A stretch of 36,953 bases of DNA. It comes from an uncultured Porphyromonadaceae bacterium (GTDB taxonomy: Bacteria; Bacteroidota; Bacteroidia; Bacteroidales; Muribaculaceae). Where the stretch lies: contig CAMWLC010000025.1 in assembly GCA_947174995.1 (NCBI GenBank), positions 1 to 36,953 of the forward strand. Reading direction: 5' to 3'. A program made the position numbers and the translations under genes. The notes under the pieces were generated by a model that searched no databases, was not told the DNA's origin, and was given only the letters and a program-made list of their open reading frames with translations. Each line of letters begins with the position of its first letter. Within the stretch, counting starts at the first letter, position 1. Below are positions 26,202 to 33,077 of the stretch, one piece after another.

Positions 26202-26222
26202 TTTGCGTAATTTTGACGCAAA
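26202..26222. promoter_or_regulatory. Operator palindrome 1 over the Nudix-regulator start site
   Basis: TTTGCGT-AATTTTG-ACGCAAA is an inverted repeat with 7-bp arms and a 7-bp spacer. It overlaps the -7 element and the expected transcription start of the Nudix gene, the classic place for a repressor site. Confidence 0.7.
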
Positions 26223-26249
26223 ATTATAAAACATATTTCAATCCGCAAA
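26219..26249 (-). promoter_or_regulatory. Promoter of the Nudix-regulator gene
   Basis: On the minus strand TTTG (26249-26246), 19 bp and TAATTTTG (26226-26219) match the consensus. The start would be near 26212, giving a 24-nt leader. The promoter lies between the two palindromes. Confidence 0.72.
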
Positions 26250-26252
26250 ATA

Positions 26253-26275
26253 TTTCGCGTATTTTTTACGCAAAA
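26253..26275. promoter_or_regulatory. Operator palindrome 2 upstream of the Nudix-regulator promoter
   Basis: TTTCGCGT-ATTTTTT-ACGCAAAA matches palindrome 1 (shared form TTTYGCGT-N7-ACGCAAA) with one mismatched pair. Its centre is about 52 bp from that of palindrome 1, close to five helical turns, so two bound dimers would face the same side of the DNA. Confidence 0.65.
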
Positions 26276-26341
26276 AATTATCTAACCGAAAATCATCGCT
26301 AATACGAGGCTGCCCCCGGAATCAAAATTCTCCTATAACTC

Positions 26342-26404
26342 TCTGATTATACGTCTTATAAGTCTTATATATCTTATAAGATTTATACGTCTTATATATC
26401 CTAT
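26342..26404. repeat. 9-bp tandem repeat array E (ACGTCTTAT type)
   Basis: Seven units (ACGTCTTAT, AAGTCTTAT, ATATCTTAT, AAGATTTAT and variants) lie between the terminator at 26424-26465 and the Nudix promoter. The plus-strand unit is the reverse complement of the array F unit. This array is not close to a start codon. Confidence 0.85.
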
Positions 26405-26423
26405 AAATCGTGGGCGTCATGGC

Positions 26424-26465
26424 AAAAAAACAGAGCCGGGGCTTTTTCACAAAAGTCCCGGCTCT
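26424..26465 (-). terminator. Strong intrinsic terminator, minus strand
   Basis: AGAGCCGGG (26432-26440) pairs with CCCGGCTCT (26457-26465), and the stem extends inward through a G-U pair and CTTTT/AAAAG. On the minus strand it is followed by seven T residues (26430-26424). It ends transcription coming from ogt or from the small-RNA candidate. Confidence 0.88.
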
Positions 26466-26518
26466 TCTATAACCAAAATTCAAGTACAAATTCTTTATGC
26501 TTGTCCTCACGGACTTCT
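26424..26518 (-). ncRNA. Candidate small RNA or ogt 3' leader-out region
   Basis: A minus-strand TAATTTTG (26532-26525) could start a transcript near 26518 that ends at the terminator, about 95 nt. The predicted 5' part folds as GTCC-GTGA-GGAC with an outer CTTG/CAAG pairing, and the 3' end is the terminator hairpin. The TTTG box is poor at the expected distance, so this may only be the 3' untranslated region of ogt. Confidence 0.3.
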
Positions 26519-26587
26519 CAAGTGCAAAATTAATAAATCATACCCCCATGATGCCACTTTTTTAGGTTAATTATGTCTAATGCACTG

Positions 26588-27133
26588 TTAATAAAAGTTC
26601 CGTGATTCCGATTCAAGCGCGAGAAGCCTCCGCTTGGCGTCAAGACCTCCGGCATATCCGGTCAAGGCTCCCGAGGCACCGATGATGCGGTGACAGGGGA
26701 CAAATATTGAGATGGGATTGGCACCCACTGCCGATGCTACGGCTCTCACGGCGGCCGGGCGTCCGATGCGTCGGGCCAGGGCCGAGTATGAGAGTGTCTG
26801 CCCGTAAGGCACCTCCCGAAGAGCCCGCCACACGGCCATACGGAAGGGCGTGCCCGTCAGGAGGAGCGGTACATCGAAATCCTTGCGCTCTCCGGCGAAA
26901 TATTCGTCAAGTTGCCGGATGGCGCCCGCAAGCACGTCAGACAGACTGTCTGCTCTGTCAAAGGGGACTGAGGAGGAGAGCGCACGCGCCACGGAGGTCG
27001 CGTGTCGCCCCCGCTCCCAATCGCACATACAGAGGCTGCCCTCCGTCGCCCCCAGCACAAGGGGACCGCAGGGGGAGTCATATCTTGCTGTCACCACGGG
27101 GAGAACACCGCGGCTTGAAATAGCTGTATCCAT
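26588..27133 (-). CDS. ogt: Methylated-DNA--protein-cysteine methyltransferase
   Basis: The 181-residue protein repairs O6-alkylguanine by moving the alkyl group onto its own cysteine. It has the MGMT/ATL fold signature GTPFRMAVWRALREVPYGQT and the acceptor site FVPCHRII with Cys147, preceded by AVGANPI. I chose the ATG at 27133. The frame stays open upstream to 27283 through repeat array F and would add a Tyr-Ser-Tyr-Lys-rich extension, which I regard as an artefact of a 9-bp period. Terminates at 26424-26465. Confidence 0.93.
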   Translation of the reverse strand: MDTAISSRGVLPVVTARYDSPCGPLVLGATEGSLCMCDWERGRHATSVARALSSSVPFDRADSLSDVLAGAIRQLDEYFAGERKDFDVPLLLTGTPFRMAVWRALREVPYGQTLSYSALARRIGRPAAVRAVASAVGANPISIFVPCHRIIGASGALTGYAGGLDAKRRLLALESESRNFY

Positions 27134-27138
27134 ATAGG

Positions 27139-27246
27139 ACGTATAAGATTTATAAGACGTATAAGATTTATAAGACGTATAAGATTTATAAGACGTATAA
27201 GATTTATAAGACGTATAAGATATATAAGATCTATAAGACGTATAAT
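27139..27246. repeat. 9-bp tandem repeat array F (ACGTATAAG/ATTTATAAG)
   Basis: Twelve units, the first nine alternating ACGTATAAG and ATTTATAAG, so the higher-order unit is 18 bp. It is the most regular array in the window and ends 5 nt before the ogt ATG on the minus strand. Confidence 0.95.
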
Positions 27247-27307
27247 CGATTTTTCGCGAACCGATTATACATAAAAACGCCAAAATGGAGCAAAGAATAT
27301 TAGAATG

Positions 27308-27339
27308 TTTGGTTTTATCGTGAAAATATGTTAACTTTG
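27308..27339 (+). promoter_or_regulatory. Promoter of the six-gene exported operon
   Basis: TTTG (27308-27311), 20 bp, TAACTTTG (27332-27339) is an exact match. The expected start near 27346 supports the ATG at 27392 for the first gene, with a leader of about 46 nt. Confidence 0.78.
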
Positions 27340-27391
27340 TCAGCAGGTGGGGATTATTTCCACCCGCCTGCCATATCCCATCATACCGACA

Positions 27392-27874
27392 ATGATACGC
27401 AACAAACTTATCCCCTCCCTGACCGCCTCATTGCTGCTCCTCGCCGGAGCCTCAGCCCATGCCGAATCGGGCATAGCCGTAGTGCAACGCGACGGACAGC
27501 GGACCGAGACTCCTTACAGCAGTCTTGACCGTATTCTAATCACACCCCAAGGAATCACTACCGTTACCCGGGCAGGAGAGTCCCGTCAGACTCCTTATTC
27601 GTCGCTTGACCGCATCTGCATCAATGCCGCGACCAGCGCCGCCCCGTCCCTTGAAAAGGATTCATTCCGGGTATGGCCAACGCTCACGGACGGCGATGTC
27701 TACGTGAGCTGCACTGAGGACAGCGGAGTTAATGTGTATGACCTCGGCGGCAACCTCCTTCTGTCAGTCCCGTCACAGAACGGAGAGACACTACATCTCC
27801 CCCTGGGCCGGCTCCCTGCCGGAATGTATGTCGTCACCGCATCCGGCGCTTCGGTAAAGATCATAAAGAAATAA
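27392..27874 (+). CDS. Exported protein with T9SS-like C-terminal tail
   Basis: The 160-residue protein starts MIRNKLIPSLTASLLLLAGA, a signal peptide ending near AHA/ESG. Two similar segments follow, each ending in TPYSSLDRI (about residues 35 and 65), an internal repeat. The C-terminal 70 residues have the sorting-domain pattern DSFRVWPT...NVYDLGGNLLLS...LPAGMYVVTASGASVKIIKK, typical of type A T9SS signals. The ATG at 27392 fits the promoter; a start at 27347 would coincide with the transcription start. It is first in an operon whose other products are all exported. Confidence 0.82.
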   Translation: MIRNKLIPSLTASLLLLAGASAHAESGIAVVQRDGQRTETPYSSLDRILITPQGITTVTRAGESRQTPYSSLDRICINAATSAAPSLEKDSFRVWPTLTDGDVYVSCTEDSGVNVYDLGGNLLLSVPSQNGETLHLPLGRLPAGMYVVTASGASVKIIKK

Positions 27875-27905
27875 CGCTCCACCCCAAGAAACAAGACCCT
27901 ACTCA

Positions 27906-29288
27906 ATGAATATACCCGCATTACGTCCCCTGCGCGGCTCCCTCCTTCTCCTGGCGGCTTCGGCCATCGCCGCTCCTCTCTGCACGGCTTCGGCCGCCGA
28001 TGAGGTGACTCCCGAGACCATGTATCTGGTGAAAGACAACCGTGTCGTAGGCCGGTATGACGCCTCTGCCGTGGACTACATCACTTTCGACCTCCCGGGC
28101 GACATCATCGAGACACCGATATGGCTCACCGTAGACGAAGTGGGACGCAACAATGTCACATACACCGTGTCGACCGAAACCCCCTCCACGGCTTATGTCC
28201 ACAACATCATATCCTGGTATCTGGCCAATATGTATGCCATGACCTATTACGGAGGCTCAATCGACGAGCTGGACGAGGCCACGGCCGACTATATCCTGAA
28301 GCTCTGCCTGGAGTCAGCGGCCTACATAGGCATGGGTACCGACACCTACACCCAGCGCGACTATGAGGATGACGGCACGGGAAACGAATACTACACTTCG
28401 CGTTTCAGCGTGCAGCCGGCCACGAAATATTTCCTGGTGGCCTGGGAGGTGGATCCCGTGACGCAGGAACCCCTCGACACCATGGTCAAGACCACTTTCA
28501 CCACTCTCGATCCTGGGGTCAGCCCGTACAAGGTGGAGGTGGAGAGCCTGGGACAGGTGGAAGACGGTCTCGCCTTCGATTTCTCCGGCACCTCCGGCGA
28601 GCTCCTCTACGTCACCACCGTGTTCGGATACCGCTCCACGATGGAGGCCTATATAGCCGCCTACGGCGAGGACAATCTCTTCGGCACATGGGGGCAGAAC
28701 TGGACTCCGGACCAGCTCCTTGAGGATGCCGTCTGGATGGTGGACGAGTCAGGAGAGTACGTGATGATGTGCCGAGGTTTCGACGCCGACGGCAACATGA
28801 CCTCTTCCACCCCCGTATACGCCACCTACGAGGCTCCGCAGAGCGAAGGCCCGAAAATCGAGATACTCTCCAGAAGCAAGGGGGACGGAAAAGTGAGCGT
28901 GGGATTCGAGATCACCCCGAGCAACGTCTCCGAGGCCTACGTGTATGTGGACACGGAAAACAATGTGGACGATATGCTCAACGACGGCTGGAAACTCTGG
29001 GAGATAGCTTCACGCCCCAAGGCCCTTGACGTCACTTACGAGATCAACACGATGGGAGAATACAATTACTCCTGCGAGGTGACACCCGACATCTGGCACA
29101 CCATGCTCATCTACGCGCTCGACGACAGCAGCAACCGCAGCGTGTGCCGCATCAATTTCAACACCGCTGAAGACAGCACCTGGGACGTCATCAACCCCGC
29201 CGGACGTCCCCTCCCCTCGCGCATACGCCCCGCCATACGCCACAAGGGCGCTTCCCCCGTGATAAAAAAGAATTTCCAACACCGATAA
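27906..29288 (+). CDS. Large exported beta-rich protein, function unknown
   Basis: The 460-residue protein has a signal peptide (ending near CTASA/ADE), then a YLVKDNRVVGRYDASAVDYI segment resembling a short N-terminal module common on Bacteroidetes exported proteins. Two beta-rich domains follow (about 70-200 and 200-330), and a third (about 330-430) contains KVSVGFEITPSNVSEAYVYV; these may be immunoglobulin- or fibronectin-like. The tail is basic (RPLPSRIRPAIRHKG) and lacks a sorting pattern. I recognise no named family. It lies 31 nt after the first gene and 4 nt before the CsgG-like gene. Confidence 0.72.
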   Translation: MNIPALRPLRGSLLLLAASAIAAPLCTASAADEVTPETMYLVKDNRVVGRYDASAVDYITFDLPGDIIETPIWLTVDEVGRNNVTYTVSTETPSTAYVHNIISWYLANMYAMTYYGGSIDELDEATADYILKLCLESAAYIGMGTDTYTQRDYEDDGTGNEYYTSRFSVQPATKYFLVAWEVDPVTQEPLDTMVKTTFTTLDPGVSPYKVEVESLGQVEDGLAFDFSGTSGELLYVTTVFGYRSTMEAYIAAYGEDNLFGTWGQNWTPDQLLEDAVWMVDESGEYVMMCRGFDADGNMTSSTPVYATYEAPQSEGPKIEILSRSKGDGKVSVGFEITPSNVSEAYVYVDTENNVDDMLNDGWKLWEIASRPKALDVTYEINTMGEYNYSCEVTPDIWHTMLIYALDDSSNRSVCRINFNTAEDSTWDVINPAGRPLPSRIRPAIRHKGASPVIKKNFQHR

Positions 29289-29292
29289 TATC

Positions 29293-30171
29293 ATGAAAAA
29301 GACATTCCTGATGACTCTCGCCCTCATTCTGGGCACCATGCTCGGCTTCGCCCAGGACGAGCCCAAAGGCAAGCTAAACGTATTCTTCGACTACTTCGAC
29401 CGTCCGGGTTCCGTATCCTTCATCTGGGCGGAGACCATACGCAACAATGTGATGGAGGGGATACAGAAGACTAACCGCGTCAACCTCATCGACGTGGACT
29501 CCAGAGGCACGCTCGCCATCGAGAGAAGCCGCCGCGAGCAGGACAACGTGTCGGCCGGCGAGGACCTCGACCGCCTCAAGGTGATGACCGAAGAGGGGGC
29601 CAACCTCCTGGTGAAGGGAATCGTGACGGACGTAACCTCAAAGGAGTCGGTCGGCTCCAAGGGGGAGTCGCTCGGATATGAGGCCGCAGTGGCGTTCACA
29701 CTCAAGGTGATAGACCCCGCTAACGGCACCACCATCCACACCAAGTCGTTCAAGTTTCCGAAAAACTTCCTGACCGACCTCACGAGCACCCTAACGCAGC
29801 GCACCGCGAAAAGCGCCGACGAGGCCGTGCAGAATGTAGCCAAGACCATGGGCAAGGAGATGAGAATCTTTGTCGAGGAGGCTTTCCCCTCTGTCGGGAA
29901 AATCGTTGAGCTCGACGAGGTGAAGGGCAATGATGCCAAGACGGCATATATCAATCTCGGCTCGGACAACGGCATGTCGAAGGGGGCCAAGTTCGAGGTG
30001 CGCGTGAAGCGCATGATCGCCGGAAGCACTTCTTACAAGATGCTCGGAGAGGCCGAGGTGGTGGATGTCGAAAGCGGAGATCTCTCCAAAATCAAGATCA
30101 AGAAGGGTGGCAAGGAAATCGGCGAGGCATTCAAGGCCGGACAGGACCTGGTGGTGAAATCCACCCGGTGA
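29293..30171 (+). CDS. CsgG/FlgO-like exported protein
   Basis: The 292-residue protein has a signal peptide without a lipobox (LGTMLGFA/QDE). Residues 27-175 have the CsgG/TolB-N order: a first strand KLNVFFDYFD, a helix with IRNNVMEGIQKTNRVNLIDV, GANLLVKGIVTDVT and VAFTLKVIDPANGTTIHTKS. Residues 195-292 (VGKIVELDEV, INLGSDNGMSKGAKFEVRVK, LGEAEVVDVESGDLSKIKI) look like the SH3-type barrel found at the C-terminus of FlgT-like proteins. CsgG forms the curli pore and FlgO is a flagellar outer-membrane accessory. No curli subunit is present. Family placement is by pattern only. Confidence 0.65.
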   Translation: MKKTFLMTLALILGTMLGFAQDEPKGKLNVFFDYFDRPGSVSFIWAETIRNNVMEGIQKTNRVNLIDVDSRGTLAIERSRREQDNVSAGEDLDRLKVMTEEGANLLVKGIVTDVTSKESVGSKGESLGYEAAVAFTLKVIDPANGTTIHTKSFKFPKNFLTDLTSTLTQRTAKSADEAVQNVAKTMGKEMRIFVEEAFPSVGKIVELDEVKGNDAKTAYINLGSDNGMSKGAKFEVRVKRMIAGSTSYKMLGEAEVVDVESGDLSKIKIKKGGKEIGEAFKAGQDLVVKSTR

Positions 30172-30178
30172 TAACGAT

Positions 30179-31477
30179 ATGATGAGACAGAGTTTTTTCA
30201 GGATAACGGCATCGGTCATCGCCATGGTATTCACCGTGGCGATGGCCCTCGCCATTCCGACTACGAGCGACGTGACGCTCGAAGGTCGCGATGGAGACGA
30301 AGTGACTCTCATCTCGGCGGCCGTGGCCCCGAAGTCCGCTGCCGCTGAGACTCTCGCCGTGAAACAGGCCCTCTTCGCCATCATGGAGCGCGGAGTGGAG
30401 GGTCTCAACGGCGGGCAACCCATGCTACTCTCCCCCAACAAGGCGTTCAACTACACGTTTTACAAGGAGAACAAGTATCTCAACTGCCTGGCCGGCAATC
30501 CCCTGAAGCTCGATGAGTCCAAAGTTGGCGGGGAACGGCGCGTGCGCGTGAAAGTGAGGGTAAACCTCGCCCGGCTGAAGGCCGACCTTGCAGCTGCCGG
30601 ATGTATTCTCTCCCCCGCATGGCAGGACAAGGGCCGTGCCTCCTCCACGGCTTCGCTGAATCCCACCATCGTGGTGGTGCCCTATATGCCGGCCGGCACG
30701 GATGACAGCTTCGAGGGCATGAAGGCCTTCATCGACTCCCTCCCCGCCGTCAGACACGCCCTGAACGCCGTCAGCTCGCAATTCGCCGCCCACGGCTACA
30801 AAACCCGCGATTTCACCACTATGGCGGCAAATTCAAAAACGGACGACCTCCTGATGGAGGGCACGCAGACGGATGCGGCGACAATGGTGATACAGCAATT
30901 GCCCGGCGACATCGTGGTGCGCGTGCAGCTGGACGTGGCAAATGAGGGAAACAAGGGGCAATGTGCACTCACGGTGGATGCCGTGGAGCGCCAGACAGCC
31001 GCAAAACTCTGTTCCGCCTCATTCTCCAGCGGACAGTATATGACCACCAACGCCATCCTTCTCACTGACAATGCTGTCAAAAAAATCGAAAAACCCTTCT
31101 TCAGCCAACTCGAGCAGGCCTTCGCCCGCACGGTGGAGAACGGACGGGAGATGAAACTCGAGTTCCTCCTCGGAGATACGGTAGCGGACTGGGATTTCGA
31201 CACCGAGACCCCGGTGACGGAGGCTGATTTCAAGGAGGTACTCGAGGAGTGGCTCAGAAGCCGGGCCTGCGGCGGAGTGTATGATATGTCGCAAAACAAC
31301 GACAAGTTCATCGCCGCCTCCATCAATATCCCTCTTTGGGATGCGGAGAAAGGGCGCAGCTATACGCTCGGAAATTTCAACTCGGAGCTAAGGAAGTTCC
31401 TCAAAAGCCACCTCGGGGACGCCTACCGCGCCAAGGTGACGGCCATGGGGCAGAAACTCATCATAACCATAGAATAA
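30179..31477 (+). CDS. Exported FlgT/DUF6175-like protein
   Basis: The 432-residue protein has a signal peptide (ending near ALA/IPT). Residues 35-140 resemble an LPP20/FlgT-N-type domain (APKSAAAETLAVKQALFAIM, then RRVRVKVRVNLARLKADLAA). From residue 160 the SLNPTIVVVPYMP start and the following alpha/beta region match my memory of the Bacteroidetes DUF6175 family; the end (AYRAKVTAMGQKLIITIE) fits this. It starts 7 nt after the CsgG-like gene. No enzymatic motif is seen; an envelope structural role is likely. Confidence 0.65.
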   Translation: MMRQSFFRITASVIAMVFTVAMALAIPTTSDVTLEGRDGDEVTLISAAVAPKSAAAETLAVKQALFAIMERGVEGLNGGQPMLLSPNKAFNYTFYKENKYLNCLAGNPLKLDESKVGGERRVRVKVRVNLARLKADLAAAGCILSPAWQDKGRASSTASLNPTIVVVPYMPAGTDDSFEGMKAFIDSLPAVRHALNAVSSQFAAHGYKTRDFTTMAANSKTDDLLMEGTQTDAATMVIQQLPGDIVVRVQLDVANEGNKGQCALTVDAVERQTAAKLCSASFSSGQYMTTNAILLTDNAVKKIEKPFFSQLEQAFARTVENGREMKLEFLLGDTVADWDFDTETPVTEADFKEVLEEWLRSRACGGVYDMSQNNDKFIAASINIPLWDAEKGRSYTLGNFNSELRKFLKSHLGDAYRAKVTAMGQKLIITIE

Positions 31478-31490
31478 CCATAGCTAATCC

Positions 31491-32033
31491 ATGACACCGC
31501 TCAGACATTTCCCGTGGGGGCTGATAGTCCTCATGATGCTATTGGCCGCAGGAGTCTCCACGATGGGGGCGCAGACGCGCTTCAGGATGCTCCCGGTGAA
31601 GACGGGAGGGGAGATAACTCAGGAGGTGGCCGACGCGCTGCGCGGCAAGACCGAAGAGATTCTGACCCGCAATTCAGCCCTGGCTCCCGACACGGCCGGA
31701 CACCCCTTCGAGATACGCGCCGACCTCACTGTCACGGGCAAGGACCGGACGTCGGGACTCGTGCGCAACGTCACCACTGCTACCGGAGAACTGACCCTCA
31801 CTATCCTCAACTCCTCCGACGGCACCCCATGCCACAGCGTCACGGTGCCCCTCAAGAGCGTGCTGAACGGGGGGAGCGGAAATATGGTCGCCGAGGCCCT
31901 TGTCCGCTCCATACGTCCCGCCGATACGGTCTACACCCGGTTTATCCGCGTGGCCCGCGAGCGCATAGCAGCCATGTATCCCTCCGACAGCGACACCGAA
32001 TCCCCCTCACCCTCATCGCACACTCCACAATGA
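31491..32033 (+). CDS. Small exported protein, FlgO/TolB-N-like
   Basis: The 180-residue protein has a hydrophobic signal (LIVLMMLLAAGVSTMGA). The body has a helix (QEVADALRGKTEEILTRNSA), strands FEIRADLTVTGKDRTSGLVR and TATGELTLTILNSSDGTPCH, then a small helix and VAEALVRSIRP. This resembles a shortened CsgG/FlgO-type domain that binds or displays a partner; I am not sure of the family. The gene overlaps the LPP20-like gene by ATGA, implying coupled synthesis of the two proteins. Confidence 0.6.
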   Translation: MTPLRHFPWGLIVLMMLLAAGVSTMGAQTRFRMLPVKTGGEITQEVADALRGKTEEILTRNSALAPDTAGHPFEIRADLTVTGKDRTSGLVRNVTTATGELTLTILNSSDGTPCHSVTVPLKSVLNGGSGNMVAEALVRSIRPADTVYTRFIRVARERIAAMYPSDSDTESPSPSSHTPQ

Positions 32034-32959
32034 TTCTCAGACTTACCGCAACCCTGCTGCTGACACTCCTATCTCTCGGCGTCGCCTCGGCCCGGGAAAC
32101 AAAGGTGATGGAACGCAGCGCCAAATCCACTCCGGTATGGCTCTCCTCTCCCACGCAGGGCTATATGGTGGCGGAGGCCGAGGCTTCCGATATGGGCACC
32201 GCGAGACAGAGGGCTGTTGACGAACTCGCCCGACAGATAGTGATGGCCGTGGCGGCAAACGTCTTGCACACCTCCCGGGCATCAGGCTCCTACGAAAATT
32301 CCGGCTCCGGCGTTTCGGAATCCGAATCATTCCGCTACGACACGAACATCGCCTCGGCAAATATCCCCTTCATCAAGGGGATAACCCTGGCGGAAGCCGC
32401 CGACACCTATTGGGAAAAGTTGCGCGAGAAAGACACTGACCGTATTTTATACCGTTTCGCAGTGCTTTATCCCCTCTCCGCCGAGGAACTCGGGCGTATG
32501 CGGGCCGAGTTTGAAAAGACCGACCGTGAGAAGCAGGAAGAGTTCGACTCGCTGAAAGAGGGGCTGCACAAGGCCGGAAGCACAGCCGATATAGAGGAAG
32601 CCATCACCGCTCTGGAGAGTCTCAAGGCCTACTTCTTCGACAACGTGCGCAGAACTCAGGCGGAGGGACTTCAGAAGGATTACAGGGGACTGTACAAGAG
32701 CCTTACGCTGCACACCGCGCCCGGCGAGGGCAACACGGTCATAGCCAAGGTGCTTCTTGACGGACGTCCCTTCCGCGTGGCGGGAGTGCCGAGGCTCAAA
32801 TCAGACTGCGCCTCGCGTCTTGAAGCTCAGCCTCTCCCCGACTCCTGCGGCTACATCATCACATACGATCCCATAGACTGTCTCCCCGGCGAAGAGCACT
32901 GGATAGACTTCAACCTCCGTATGCACGACACTCGCCTCTCCAAACGCATCTACCTCTGA
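32030..32959 (+). CDS. LPP20-family exported protein
   Basis: The 309-residue protein has a standard signal peptide (ending near ASA/RET), not a lipobox. Residues 30-135 show the LPP20 pattern (STPVWLSSPTQGYMVAEAEA, then ARQRAVDELARQIVMAVAAN). FlgP, an outer-membrane ring component beneath polar flagella, belongs to this family. A helical middle (residues 160-225) is followed by a C-terminal beta domain (VIAKVLLDGRPFRVAG..., EEHWIDFNLRM). The gene ends the operon at the terminator at 32997-33035. I set the start at 32030 although the frame is open further upstream. Confidence 0.72.
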   Translation: MILRLTATLLLTLLSLGVASARETKVMERSAKSTPVWLSSPTQGYMVAEAEASDMGTARQRAVDELARQIVMAVAANVLHTSRASGSYENSGSGVSESESFRYDTNIASANIPFIKGITLAEAADTYWEKLREKDTDRILYRFAVLYPLSAEELGRMRAEFEKTDREKQEEFDSLKEGLHKAGSTADIEEAITALESLKAYFFDNVRRTQAEGLQKDYRGLYKSLTLHTAPGEGNTVIAKVLLDGRPFRVAGVPRLKSDCASRLEAQPLPDSCGYIITYDPIDCLPGEEHWIDFNLRMHDTRLSKRIYL

Positions 32960-32996
32960 AAGCAGTCTTAAAATTGAAGATAGTCTTAAAGCAATC

Positions 32997-33035
32997 CGTC
33001 CCGGATGTCAAGATGACATCCGGGACGATCTTTTT
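32997..33035 (+). terminator. Intrinsic terminator between convergent genes
   Basis: CGTCCCGGATGTCA (32997-33010) pairs perfectly with 33014-33027 around a 3-nt loop, followed by five T residues at 33031-33035. It ends the six-gene operon and may also stop the TPR lipoprotein gene from the other side, though the T-run there is weaker. Positions 33038-33082 hold an AACTGAACACTG-type low-complexity tract. Confidence 0.9.
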
Positions 33036-33077
33036 CAACTGAACACTGTCAACGGTTCACTAAAAACTGAACACTAC

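Noticed and set aside
26322-26510. Reading frame of 62 codons through array E, minus strand.
   Set aside because: It crosses a strong terminator and repeat array and shows no protein-like features.
26495-26518. GTCCGTGAGGAC on the minus strand resembles stem II of a hammerhead ribozyme.
   Set aside because: The conserved CUGAUGA and GAAA core around it is absent, so it is just a stem with a GTGA loop.
1422-27246. The short repeat arrays might be read as CRISPR arrays.
   Set aside because: The repeats are contiguous 9-mers without spacers, and no cas genes are present.
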